Under the pieces are notes generated by a model, which saw only the letters and a list, made by a program, of their open reading frames with translations, searched no databases and had not been told where the DNA came from. From assembly GCA_021735725.1 (NCBI GenBank), contig JAIPGS010000004.1, positions 1 to 22,764 on the forward strand: a stretch of DNA of 22,764 nt, given 5' to 3'. This document shows, piece after piece, positions 15,430 through 22,764 of the stretch. Within the stretch, counting starts at the first letter, position 1. Each line of letters starts with the position of its first letter. The position numbers were made by a program, and so were the translations under genes. This DNA comes from Candidatus Babeliales bacterium (GTDB lineage: Bacteria; Babelota; Babeliae; Babelales; CAIQNR01).

Positions 15430-16683
15430 ATGATACAAAAAGTTCGTGGAACACGAGATATTTTAGATACAACATTATTTCATTTTGCAATCACAACAAT
15501 AAAGAAACAAATTGAACTGTATCATTTTACTCATATTGAACTTCCTATTTTAGAATCGGTTGATCTTTTTAAATCTTCATTAGGAGTTGAAACAGACGTT
15601 GTTTCAAAAGAAATGTTTGTTGTTACATCGTCTTCTGATCAAGAATCTGAAAGTATCTGTTTACGCCCTGAAGGAACTGCACAAACAGTCCGAGCATTTG
15701 TTGAAAACGGAATTCAAACAGTACCATGGAAAGTTTTTTCTATCGGACAAATGTTTCGTTATGAGCGTCCACAAAAAGGACGATATCGCCAATTTTATCA
15801 ATTCAATATTGAATGTATTGGATCGGCAGCTATTGAACAAGATGTACAAATTATTACCATGCTTGATCGCCTTTTTGCCAAAAAGTTCAGACTTGAAAAT
15901 TACACCCTTCATATAAACTTTTTAGGAACACAACAAGAACGTGCTGACTTCAAATCTGTTCTAAAAATATTTTTAGAAACGCTGCAAGGAATATGTGATA
16001 CTTGTAAAATTCGCAAAGATACTAATATTTTACGTGTTTTTGATTGTAAAAATCCTGATTGCCAAACACTTTATGTTAATGCTCCCCATTTAATTAATCA
16101 TTTAGGTGAACAATCACAACAAGAATGGAATACTCTTCAAGAAAGATTGCAAGAACTTTCTGTTTCATATATTTATAATCCACGCCTTGTTCGCGGTCTT
16201 GATTATTATAACAAAACAGTATTTGAATTTACCAGTCCAGACCTTGGTGCGCAATCTGCATTTTGTGGCGGGGGTAGATATGATACACTTGTTGCTTCTC
16301 TTGGAGGCAAACAAGATCAACCATCGCTCGGCGCTGCAATCGGCATTGATCGTGTTATGTTACTTTTAGAAATGATTCAAAATAATATAACAATGCCTCA
16401 CAAACCTGCGCTCTATGCCATCATTCCTTTAGATCCTGCACAAAATCCATTGGCGCTCCAACTTGCTGACGAACTTATTGCACATGGGTTATACACTGAA
16501 ACATTCTTTGAAGGTGCTGCAAAAAATATGATGAAACGAGCAAACAAAAGTGGAGCTACCACTTGTTTAATTATTGGAGAACAGGAACAACAAGATGGAA
16601 CTGTTGTCATTAAAGATATGATTACAGGAGAACAACAGATTATTAAGCAAAATAATGCCGTCTCTTTTTTAAAAGGGAAATAA
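15430..16683 (+). CDS. hisS: Histidine--tRNA ligase
   Basis: This class II aminoacyl-tRNA synthetase charges tRNA-His. The start MIQKVRGTRDIL is typical. Motif 1 is near 36-52 (HIELPILESVDLF). Motif 2 is FRYERPQKGRYRQF (109-122) with its ATP-binding Arg. The histidine-specific motif is LVRGLDYYNKTVFEF (253-267), and motif 3 is GAAIGIDR (301-308). The C-terminal anticodon-binding domain (about 325-417) is complete. At 417 aa it has the usual length for bacterial HisRS. AAGGA six to seven bases upstream supports the ATG. It likely forms an operon with the bamD-like gene. Confidence 0.97.
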   Translation: MIQKVRGTRDILDTTLFHFAITTIKKQIELYHFTHIELPILESVDLFKSSLGVETDVVSKEMFVVTSSSDQESESICLRPEGTAQTVRAFVENGIQTVPWKVFSIGQMFRYERPQKGRYRQFYQFNIECIGSAAIEQDVQIITMLDRLFAKKFRLENYTLHINFLGTQQERADFKSVLKIFLETLQGICDTCKIRKDTNILRVFDCKNPDCQTLYVNAPHLINHLGEQSQQEWNTLQERLQELSVSYIYNPRLVRGLDYYNKTVFEFTSPDLGAQSAFCGGGRYDTLVASLGGKQDQPSLGAAIGIDRVMLLLEMIQNNITMPHKPALYAIIPLDPAQNPLALQLADELIAHGLYTETFFEGAAKNMMKRANKSGATTCLIIGEQEQQDGTVVIKDMITGEQQIIKQNNAVSFLKGK

Positions 16684-16716
16684 GTTTCTTTGTGTTTCTA
16701 AAATGAATAAAATTCT

Positions 16717-16982
16717 GAATTAACCTGGATTGCCGCGCTACGCTCGCAATGACGTCGGCGGGCAGAGGTAGGTTGTTTTTTTCTGGAATAACGTCGGCTT
16801 CTGTGTCTTTTTGTGATAATGTTCATGAAAGTTTGTTTATTTTGTAATGATGTCGGCAAAAGGATTTCTTTATTTATTTTTTTCATTACATATAAACAAA
16901 CATCTTCGCCCGGGGCATTCTAAAAAAACAACCTACTCAGCCGACGTCATTGCTAGCGTAGCGCGGCAATCCAGGTTAATTC
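16717..16982. repeat. Long inverted repeat (MITE-like or dispersed repeat pair)
   Basis: The left arm at 16717-16782 begins GAATTAACCTGGATTGCCGC, continues through CGCAATGACGTCGGC and ends in GGTAGGTTG plus seven T. The right arm at 16922-16982 is its near-perfect reverse complement, differing by one substitution (ctc to cta) and a short change next to the GTCGGC block. The loop of about 139 bp contains a nested inverted pair, GTTTGTTTAT (16831-16840) and ATAAACAAAC (16892-16901), and two shorter relatives of the GTCGGC block (near 16788 and 16850). The GC-rich core stands out from the AT-rich neighbourhood. The core resembles dispersed intergenic repeats of many host-associated bacteria. Confidence 0.85.
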
Positions 16983-17043
16983 AATAAAAAATCTTATATA
17001 TAAATCACTCAGTGAATATCATTACCACAAACACACATTCATG

Positions 17044-17081
17044 CAGACGTCCTTGCAAGCGGAACGTAGCAATCCAGATTT
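17044..17081 (-). repeat. Third, diverged copy of the dispersed repeat core
   Basis: Read on the minus strand this is AAATCTGGATTGCTACGTTC followed by CGCTTGCAAGGACGTCTG. It matches the core of the inverted-repeat arms (CTGGATTGC, a CGCT-GCAA-GACGTC pattern) with several substitutions. It has the same orientation as the right arm and ends 15 bp before the cdsA stop. Confidence 0.7.
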
Positions 17082-17095
17082 CATTATTATTTTTT

Positions 17096-17824
17096 TTAAA
17101 AACGTGGAAACATAATCTTTTTAATGACATCAAAAAAAGAAACCATCGGAAACGATAGCTGTGTTGTGTATGCAATATAAAAACACAATAAAGGAACTAC
17201 AAACAATAATGAATCTAATCTATCTAAAACTCCACCATGACCAGGCAAGATCCATCCTGAATCTTTTACTCCAGCTCGACGTTTTAGTGATGATTCAAAA
17301 AGATCTCCCAATGTTGCCACTGATGTGAATGTTATTGAAAATCCTACAAAAAATAACGCTTGTGCAGTAAATAGAGATTTATAATCCATAGAAATAATAC
17401 TATACATATTCCAAACAGCCACAGCTAAAAACCCTCCAATAAAACCTTCCCATGTTTTACCTGCTGAAATATCTGGAGCCATTTTATGCGTACCAAATAA
17501 AGTACCAACTACATAAGCTCCGGTATCATGTAAAAATATCCAAAAAGCTGCACCCATCAAATAAAATCGAAAAAAAACATGTTGATTCATCCCAATCATT
17601 ACATAAAAAGGAAAACAAATATAGAAAAGCGCAAGTGCATAAAATTGCCATCCCCAAGGACTTACAAGACAAGGCAATTCAACAAATATAATCCATGCCG
17701 CAAGTATAATTAATCCAATTGTAGTTACCAACGGAGGCTTATAAAGAAAGCAATACCATGCAGGAACAACAAAAAAAACTGTTGTAATAGTTCGTATTAA
17801 AAAATTTTTTAAAAGAGCATTCAT
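17096..17824 (-). CDS. cdsA: Phosphatidate cytidylyltransferase (CDP-diglyceride synthase)
   Basis: CdsA makes CDP-diacylglycerol from phosphatidic acid and CTP at the inner membrane, the branch point for phospholipids. Multiple membrane helices fill the protein. The family signature SSLKRRAGVKDSGWILPGHG, then GVLDRLDS, covers about residues 178-205, and HDTGAYVVGTLFG (99-111) with SAGKTWEG (120-127) supplies the other conserved acidic and Lys positions. It is 242 aa, slightly shorter than E. coli CdsA (285 aa). AGGGGA is six bases before the ATG. yraN ends 16 bp upstream on the same strand, suggesting an operon. Confidence 0.95.
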   Translation of the reverse strand: MNALLKNFLIRTITTVFFVVPAWYCFLYKPPLVTTIGLIILAAWIIFVELPCLVSPWGWQFYALALFYICFPFYVMIGMNQHVFFRFYLMGAAFWIFLHDTGAYVVGTLFGTHKMAPDISAGKTWEGFIGGFLAVAVWNMYSIISMDYKSLFTAQALFFVGFSITFTSVATLGDLFESSLKRRAGVKDSGWILPGHGGVLDRLDSLLFVVPLLCFYIAYTTQLSFPMVSFFDVIKKIMFPRF

Positions 17825-17840
17825 ACTTATCCCCTAAAAT

Positions 17841-18203
17841 CTATTCCCCTGCAAATGCATTAGGAATATATGTAATGATTAAATCACTTCCCTCCACTAA
17901 AGCTACATCAAATCGATACACAGTATCAAGAGTTTGCTCTTTATAAGTAGCCAGAAAATGCTTTGCTGTTCTTATTATTGTTTTTTGTTTTGATACAGTA
18001 ATTACTTCAGAAAGAGGAAATAAACTTTTTTTACGCGTTTTTACTTCCACAAATGCAAGATACTCATCTTTACGCACAATAATATCTATTTCTCCGCCAC
18101 GTATTCTATAATTACGAGCAACAATAGTATATCCATCTTTTATAAGTGAATCTGTAACCGCCGATTCTCCCGCGTTTCCCAAATGCTGTTTTATATAATT
18201 CAT
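17841..18203 (-). CDS. yraN: YraN-family (UPF0102) putative endonuclease-fold protein
   Basis: This short protein has the restriction-endonuclease-like fold of the YraN family. Conserved elements are GNAGESAV (9-16), RNYRIRGGEIDIIV (30-43, Asp40) and LAFVEVKTR (49-57, Glu53 and Lys55), giving a PD-(D/E)xK-type site. The cellular role is not settled. I chose the ATG at 18201-18203 (120 aa), because relatives start about ten residues before the GE-x-x-A motif. The frame stays open to a GTG at 18251 (136 aa). Neither start has a clear Shine-Dalgarno, so this is uncertain. It is upstream of cdsA in a probable two-gene operon. Confidence 0.88.
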   Translation of the reverse strand: MNYIKQHLGNAGESAVTDSLIKDGYTIVARNYRIRGGEIDIIVRKDEYLAFVEVKTRKKSLFPLSEVITVSKQKTIIRTAKHFLATYKEQTLDTVYRFDVALVEGSDLIITYIPNAFAGE

Positions 18204-18384
18204 AATGTATGAGTGTAATGATTCAACAATTTTTTGTAAAGTTAGATGCACATTTTAACAATAAGCTGCACAAAAGAATACTTTCATAATAAAGATGAAG
18301 ACACTTTTAAAAAAAATCTTTATATAACAAACCAATAATACTTTCTACTCATCGCTTTTAAAAAAAACTTTTCAAATATTGATT

Positions 18385-18413
18385 TTGCCAACTTTTTTTT
18401 GATATCATAAATA
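18385..18413 (+). promoter_or_regulatory. Probable promoter of the outer-membrane protein gene
   Basis: TTGCCA (18385-18390) and TAAATA (18408-18413) are separated by 17 bases. Transcription would start near 18420, giving a leader of about 60 nt before the ATG at 18482. The strong GGGGAGAG Shine-Dalgarno of the gene fits an abundant product. Confidence 0.4.
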
Positions 18414-18481
18414 CCAGAGTCTCATTGAGTGTAATGAGAACAAATCAAGGGTATTATAATCTCATAAAAAAGGGGAGAGAT

Positions 18482-19963
18482 ATGAAGAAATTCATCTCAC
18501 TAAGCATATTAGCTTTATTGAGTGCGGGAACACTCGTAGCTAATGATGTATCCAGATCGTTCTTTTCTGTTCGTCCAGTTCAAGTTCCAATGGCTCGTCA
18601 AAATTTATTGACAGACCAAGCGCGCAATCAAGGCCGTGTTCTTGGAATGAAAAACTTACAAATTTCTGCATTTGGTGGTGCTTCTACCAATTCCGATGAC
18701 CTTGCTCGCTATTTTATGATGGGCAAAACAACATTAAGCGTAAAAAATACACTTGATGGATCAGGGGCGGACGAATCTTTAGCATTTCAAAAAGATATAC
18801 AAGCTTTCAACTTTAATATAGATACTGACGATACGACACAGCGGACTTTTGCATCTACTCTTATCATGAAACCACGCCAAACATTTTATGGAGCAAGTCT
18901 TTCTTTCCGCAGACCATTCCGTAACCGCTATTGGGGTGCTATAGAAACATCCCTTGTGCATGTAAGAAATCATCTTCATTTAGACGAAACTGATATAACT
19001 GCCGCTAATGCAACAGCACAAGTTGGGATTCAAGGAAAAAATACTGTTGCAAATATGATTGATGCATTTAAACAAGACGGTATGAACTTTGGTAAAATTG
19101 ATGGGGTCAGAACAAAAACAGGCATTGCTGATTTAACTTTAAAAATTGGTTACGAACCACTTATGTTTAACAGAAATGATATGTACATGAGTCCTTACCT
19201 TGGTGTTATTTTACCAACAGGAAACAAAGCAGAAGCTGTCTATATGTTTGAACCTATTGTTGGTAATGGTGGCCACTTTGGGATTATGACAGGTGCTCAT
19301 GGTGAATTTGATGTATGCAGTCTAAAGTCTGGAAGAGTATGGGCAAGTTACCGCATAGAAAATCAATACTTATTCCAAAACACACAAAAACGTACTATGG
19401 ATTTAAAATATAACGGTGCATGGAGCAGATATTTAACAATGTTTGAAGATGCAGCAGCAAAAGCTGGAACCACTGTTAATAGTTTAAATTTTGGAACCAA
19501 TATTATGACTCAAGATGTTCATGTTTCTCCGGGTTATTTTGGAAATATAGATGCATCATTCAGTTATGTAGGGGAAAAATGGAATGCAACATTAGGATAC
19601 ACTGTACATGCTCGCCAAGGTGAAGAAGTAAAACTTAAAAATGGGTGGGCTGAAAATGCTTCTATTGCTTCTTGTTCTAATGTCGACACTACCACTAACC
19701 CATTCCGTACTATTGGAAACATGCTACAAGGCTTAGACATTGTAGACACCGAACAAGGTGTTGTTATTAAAGAATCTGATATAGATTTTAATTCTGCTGC
19801 GCATCCAGGTGGCATTTCACAATCAATTTATGCAAGCGTGGGAACATTCTGCCCTCAACATAAAGAACGCGTGTTTGAAGCAGGAGCTTCTTATGAATTT
19901 GCAACAGACAACACAGGAATGGATAGAGTATGTGGTTGGATTAAAGCACAAATTTCATTCTAG
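18482..19963 (+). CDS. Outer-membrane beta-barrel protein of unknown family, 493 aa
   Basis: The protein starts MKKFISLSILALLSAGTLVA, a signal peptide cut before NDVSRSFFSV. The ATG at 18482 is chosen over an in-frame upstream ATG because GGGGAGAGAT directly precedes it. The mature protein has many amphipathic strands with aromatic girdles (QTFYGASLSFRRPFRNRYWG, NATLGYTVHARQG) and acidic/Asn-rich loops. It ends with VCGWIKAQISF: a C-terminal Phe with alternating hydrophobics is the beta-signal read by the Bam complex. I do not recognise a named family; it could be a major porin-like or surface protein. The Ala/Gln-rich gene follows after 31 bp and may be cotranscribed. Confidence 0.82.
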   Translation: MKKFISLSILALLSAGTLVANDVSRSFFSVRPVQVPMARQNLLTDQARNQGRVLGMKNLQISAFGGASTNSDDLARYFMMGKTTLSVKNTLDGSGADESLAFQKDIQAFNFNIDTDDTTQRTFASTLIMKPRQTFYGASLSFRRPFRNRYWGAIETSLVHVRNHLHLDETDITAANATAQVGIQGKNTVANMIDAFKQDGMNFGKIDGVRTKTGIADLTLKIGYEPLMFNRNDMYMSPYLGVILPTGNKAEAVYMFEPIVGNGGHFGIMTGAHGEFDVCSLKSGRVWASYRIENQYLFQNTQKRTMDLKYNGAWSRYLTMFEDAAAKAGTTVNSLNFGTNIMTQDVHVSPGYFGNIDASFSYVGEKWNATLGYTVHARQGEEVKLKNGWAENASIASCSNVDTTTNPFRTIGNMLQGLDIVDTEQGVVIKESDIDFNSAAHPGGISQSIYASVGTFCPQHKERVFEAGASYEFATDNTGMDRVCGWIKAQISF

Positions 19964-19994
19964 AAATAATTTAGATTAAAAAAGGAGTTTCGTA

Positions 19995-21515
19995 ATGGAA
20001 CAAAAGAACAAAAAAATTCTCTACGGCCTTGCCGCACTTATAGTACTTGGAGTTTCTGTTCGCATGGTCAAAACCATGCAGAACCAAAATCACAACACAA
20101 TTAATCTAGCCACAGCAAAAGGACCAGAAATCGCTCGATTTATTAATAACAATGTTGATAATGGTGGTCTAGGCCCGATAAATATATATGAACAACAAGA
20201 TCAGCAAAACCAAAATCAGCATGAAGGTATAAATATGGCAATACAATTACTGCAAGCAATTCAATGGATGGACACTAAAAAAGGTGTTGCTCAAAAACAG
20301 ATAGCAAGATGGAAACAAGCACTTAAAGACAACTATTTTATTAATGCTGACCATTTTGGCCGACTCTATACAGACGAAGAAATTGCAAATCTTACAGAAA
20401 TATTTATCCACCTAGCAGAAGGCGCACCTGATATTCATAACATTGAAGAATTTTTGAACGTATTTACTCTACACGGAGGAGCGCCAACTCAAGCCTTTAT
20501 GGAAGCAGCACGCGACGCACACCATCAAGCACACCATCAAGCAGGCCAAGCACGCGGACAAGATGATGGCGACGATAACCAAGGGAAAGGACATGGATCA
20601 AGAACTCCATCACGATCTACTTCTTTCAGTGCCAGCAGCACGGACAGTGATAATGATGGCGATGATAACCAAGGGCAAGGAAACCAAGCAGCAATGCAAG
20701 CAGGACGAAAAGCAAGAGCAGCCGCAGACAAAGCAGCACCAATGGCATCAAGTGGTGGCGCATTTCAGACACCAGAACAACAAAATGCAAAAGAACAAGT
20801 AGAAGCAGCAGCAGCACAACAAGCACAAATGGCACAACAAGTAGCAGCAGCAGACCAAGCAGCAGCAGACCAAGCAGCAGCAAAACAAGCAGCCGCAGAC
20901 AAAGCAATGCGAGCAGCACGAAAAGCAAGAGCAGCAGCAGACCAAGCAGCAATGCAAGCAGCAGCAGACAAAATAGCCGCCGATGCAATAAAAAGACAAC
21001 AACAACAAAAAGCAAAACAACAAGTAGAAGCAGCAGCACCAATGGCATCAAGTGGTGGCGCATTTCAGACACCAAAACAACAAGCAGCCGCACAACAAGG
21101 CCCAGCAATGCAAGCATCTAATACCGCCGCAGCAGTAGTAAAAAGCCCCTTATCGCCCGTTCCATCATCTAATACCGCAGGAGCAGGAGCAGCAGAAATG
21201 CAATCATCTGGTGGCGCACTTAGACCAACAAAAGAACAAGTAGAAACAGCAGTAACCAGGGCTCAACAAAAATTAAGTGAGGCGACGGAACAGTGGAACG
21301 CTGATGCCGCAATACACTCTGAAAATCTTGAGAATTTTGTAAGAAAGACAATAACTAATGCTCGTAAGGCAATAAAGCAGTATGAAGCTGGCAACTACAA
21401 ATATGATGCTTTTTCAGAAAAAGTAAAACAACTCAAAAGAGATACAAATAAGCTTCAGAGTCAAGTAATGGGTAATGAAAGTATGCCTGAATACAAGCAA
21501 ACAACAGACCTTTAA
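19995..21515 (+). CDS. Membrane-anchored Ala/Gln-rich repeat protein of unknown function, 506 aa
   Basis: I do not recognise the family. One membrane segment (ILYGLAALIVLGVSV, 9-23) is followed by a moderately conserved-looking helical region (about 75-170: AIQLLQAIQWMDTKKGVAQK, LNVFTLHGGAP). Then come a Gly/Asp/Ser-rich linker with two DGDDNQG blocks and about 200 residues dominated by Ala, Gln, Lys and Asp (QAAADQAAAKQAAADKA). The block APMASSGGAFQTP occurs twice, and a third related SSGGALRPTKEQ follows. The C terminus (about 410-506) returns to normal composition and is a predicted coiled coil (TRAQQKLSEATEQWN). AAGGAG is seven bases upstream of the ATG. The base composition of the centre (gca/caa codons) differs from its neighbours. 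A surface or cell-wall-spanning stalk is possible but unproven. Confidence 0.8.
   Translation: MEQKNKKILYGLAALIVLGVSVRMVKTMQNQNHNTINLATAKGPEIARFINNNVDNGGLGPINIYEQQDQQNQNQHEGINMAIQLLQAIQWMDTKKGVAQKQIARWKQALKDNYFINADHFGRLYTDEEIANLTEIFIHLAEGAPDIHNIEEFLNVFTLHGGAPTQAFMEAARDAHHQAHHQAGQARGQDDGDDNQGKGHGSRTPSRSTSFSASSTDSDNDGDDNQGQGNQAAMQAGRKARAAADKAAPMASSGGAFQTPEQQNAKEQVEAAAAQQAQMAQQVAAADQAAADQAAAKQAAADKAMRAARKARAAADQAAMQAAADKIAADAIKRQQQQKAKQQVEAAAPMASSGGAFQTPKQQAAAQQGPAMQASNTAAAVVKSPLSPVPSSNTAGAGAAEMQSSGGALRPTKEQVETAVTRAQQKLSEATEQWNADAAIHSENLENFVRKTITNARKAIKQYEAGNYKYDAFSEKVKQLKRDTNKLQSQVMGNESMPEYKQTTDL
20732..21074 (+). repeat. Exact 43-nt direct repeat 300 bp apart in the Ala/Gln-rich gene
   Basis: The 43 bases at 20732-20774 recur without change at 21032-21074, covering AAPMASSGGAFQTP. 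The 300-bp offset is exactly 100 codons, so the frame is kept. A shorter pair, GATGGCGA-GATAACCAAGGG (20565 and 20655, offset 90), lies upstream with one difference. The identity at nucleotide level points to recent duplication or ongoing recombination within the gene. Confidence 0.85.
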
Positions 21516-21538
21516 ATAAATAAACACAAAATAAGCGT

Positions 21539-21573
21539 AAAAAGACCTTGAATGAAAATTCAGGGTCTTTTTT
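21539..21573 (+). terminator. Rho-independent terminator after the Ala/Gln-rich gene
   Basis: GACCTTGAAT (21544-21553) pairs with ATTCAGGGTC (21558-21567) in a 10-bp stem with one G-T wobble, closed by a GAAA loop. Six T follow, and five A precede the stem. It lies 23 bp after the stop codon and separates this gene from the coiled-coil gene. Confidence 0.9.
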
Positions 21574-21587
21574 ATTGCATTTACTCA

Positions 21588-21616
21588 TTCCAATAGATTA
21601 TCCTTAATACTATAAA
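21588..21616 (+). promoter_or_regulatory. Possible promoter of the coiled-coil protein gene
   Basis: TATAAA (21611-21616) is a good -10. TTCCAA (21588-21593), 17 bases upstream, is a weak -35. It lies between the terminator of the previous gene and the ATG at 21654, where a new promoter is expected. Confidence 0.35.
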
Positions 21617-21653
21617 ATGGAGTATATGATTAAATATGGAGAGAGAGAAAATC

Positions 21654-22764
21654 ATGAAATCTAAAAAAATAATAATATTGGTGGCAGTTGTGGCATTATT
21701 TCATGCACATCTTTTTTCTGTGAATATTGCAGCAAACATAAAAGAATATAATCGTCTGACAGCTGTGCCTAAATCGCCAGCAAATAAAACTGCTATGATA
21801 GCGTATATTGACTCCCAATTACTCCCTTATATTACAAGTCCACAATCACGAGAAGGGTTAATTCAAAACTTTTTAGATAAATATTATCCCGCAAATCCTT
21901 TTTCTCACCGAAAATCTACCGTTCAAGAAATGGTAACGTTTCTTGATGAACAAACAACAAGAGCTGCAACCGCACAAGATAATGCGCCTCTCCAAGAACA
22001 TATTGACCAATTAGAACAAGAGTTACAAAAATCACAAAGCGATTTTGACACTCTTACTAAAAATCATAATGCTATGCTTTTGGGATCAAAACAACAAGAA
22101 GCCGCAACACAAGAATTAACAGAACAGCTTAAGCAACTTCAAACTCAACTTAAAAATGAACAAACTGCTAATCAATCTTTACGTGAACATCTTGATAAAG
22201 AAAATTCTTCAAAAAGAGGAGCTACTCAATTATTGAATGAACAAGTAACAAAACTTACCAGTACAAATCAACAACTTCAAAATAATTTAACAAACCTTCA
22301 ACAAGAACTTGCACGTGTTAATGCAGAACATACAAATACACATAAAACTGCACTAGATAGTCATCAAACAGAAGTAACCACTTTAAAAAATCAATTAGAA
22401 GCTGCTCAGCAAAAACTTAATGAACAATCTGCATCCGATCAAGCCGCTAATCAAAAACTTGAACAACAATTAGCACAACTTACACAAGAACAAAAAGCTC
22501 TGTCTGATGAAAAAGATAAAATAGCTCAAGAAAAAGCAGATCAAGACAAAGAGCTTGCTAAATTAAATGCTGCTCAGAAAGCATTAGCGACTGAAAAAGA
22601 AACTATGGATGCTAAAAATACAACCCTTGCCACAGAACTTGAAAATCTAAAGGCAGCTCATACAGATACACAAAATAATTCTACTGCAGCACAACAACAA
22701 CTTAAAGAAAAACAAACTGCTAATCAAAAACTTAAACAACAATTAGCTGACTCACAACAACAAC
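21654..22764 (+). CDS. Secreted long coiled-coil protein, 5' part (cut by window edge)
   Basis: An open frame of 370 codons runs from the ATG at 21654 to the window end with no stop. GGAGAGAG lies shortly upstream. It begins MKSKKIIILVAVVALFHAHL then FSVNIAAN, a signal peptide. A short globular stretch (about 25-105: IDSQLLPYITSPQSREGLIQ, KYYPANPFSHR, MVTFLDEQ) leads into a continuous coiled coil rich in Gln, Leu, Glu, Lys and Ala (LEQELQKSQ, EQLKQLQTQLKNEQ, LNEQVTKLTSTNQQLQ). Repeated phrases such as NEQTANQSL, ANQKLEQQLAQL and KQTANQKLKQQLA suggest growth by internal duplication. A function cannot be assigned; filament-like or adhesive surface roles are possible, and the C-terminal domain is outside the window. 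Confidence 0.85.
   Translation, partial: MKSKKIIILVAVVALFHAHLFSVNIAANIKEYNRLTAVPKSPANKTAMIAYIDSQLLPYITSPQSREGLIQNFLDKYYPANPFSHRKSTVQEMVTFLDEQTTRAATAQDNAPLQEHIDQLEQELQKSQSDFDTLTKNHNAMLLGSKQQEAATQELTEQLKQLQTQLKNEQTANQSLREHLDKENSSKRGATQLLNEQVTKLTSTNQQLQNNLTNLQQELARVNAEHTNTHKTALDSHQTEVTTLKNQLEAAQQKLNEQSASDQAANQKLEQQLAQLTQEQKALSDEKDKIAQEKADQDKELAKLNAAQKALATEKETMDAKNTTLATELENLKAAHTDTQNNSTAAQQQLKEKQTANQKLKQQLADSQQQ

Larger units (their letters stand above)
16684..17095. other. Gene-free region between hisS and cdsA holding a repeat cluster
   Basis: The 412 bp between the ends of hisS and cdsA (convergent genes) contain no credible coding sequence. Most of it is a long inverted repeat with a third, diverged copy nearby. 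A 62-codon minus-strand frame (16698-16886) includes RRHCERSAAIQ. This is the translation of the repeat itself, a well-known spurious product of such dispersed repeats, and is not a gene. Confidence 0.8.

Noticed and set aside
16698..16886. 62-codon minus-strand frame containing RRHCERSAAIQ
   Set aside because: It is the translation of the dispersed repeat, a common false gene; no Shine-Dalgarno and no gene-like ending.
18425..18481. Upstream ATG extending the outer-membrane protein by 19 residues
   Set aside because: The internal ATG at 18482 has a strong Shine-Dalgarno and begins a proper signal peptide; the extension would bury it.
20537..21117. Several minus-strand frames rich in Leu/Val, Cys or Ala opposite the Ala/Gln-rich gene
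   Set aside because: They are antisense readings of gca/caa repeats. The plus-strand frame has a Shine-Dalgarno, a membrane anchor and a terminator.
1..22764. CRISPR arrays, prophage or restriction-modification genes
   Set aside because: No regularly spaced repeats and no cas, phage or methyltransferase signatures were seen; the direct repeats found lie inside a coding gene.

Overview
The window is AT-rich DNA from a diderm (Gram-negative-type) bacterium with many envelope genes. It carries a BamD-like TPR protein, a TamB-domain protein, an outer-membrane beta-barrel protein ending in Phe, CdsA, a type II/IV secretion-type ATPase, and an unusually high share of products with N-terminal signal peptides. 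The low GC, poly-A/T spacers, IS200-type insertion sequence and many signal-peptide proteins of unknown function suggest a host-associated, reduced-genome bacterium. My best guess is the Candidatus Dependentiae (TM6) lineage. That is an inference from gene style; no marker gene in the window proves it.

Layout. (1) 1-290: the 5' part of an IS200/IS605 TnpA gene on the minus strand with its left-end hairpin, inserted against a chloramphenicol-phosphotransferase-like P-loop kinase gene (plus strand, to 939) whose own start codon is gone. (2) 1046-4931, all minus: tRNA-Lys, tRNA-Glu, a small membrane protein, an M48-like metalloprotease, PRPP synthetase (prs) with an unexpected signal peptide, and a secreted protein of unknown function with a possible frameshifted tail. 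(3) mgtE (minus) and an RluD-type pseudouridine synthase (plus) diverge from a spacer with a 24-bp perfect palindrome. (4) 7615-14250, all minus: a secreted PLD-like protein, a TamB-like protein, a secreted unknown protein and the GspE/PilB ATPase. The unknown gene is flanked by a second, decayed copy of the gspE 3' end. (5) 14417-16683, plus: bamD-like gene and hisS. (6) 16684-17095: the only gene-free stretch over 300 bp, filled by a repeat cluster with a long inverted repeat. (7) 17096-18251, minus: cdsA and yraN. (8) 18482 to the window end, plus: a beta-barrel protein, an Ala/Gln-rich membrane-anchored repeat protein, a strong terminator, and a secreted coiled-coil protein cut by the window edge.

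How the genes work together. TamB, BamD, the barrel protein, CdsA and the metalloprotease fit building and quality control of a two-membrane envelope. hisS, rluD and the tRNAs are translation housekeeping. The most interesting theme is that enzymes normally cytosolic and ATP-dependent (PRPP synthetase, and a CPT-like P-loop kinase) carry export-type N termini. This could mean nucleotide chemistry outside the cytoplasm in a bacterium living in a host that supplies ATP. That reading is inference.
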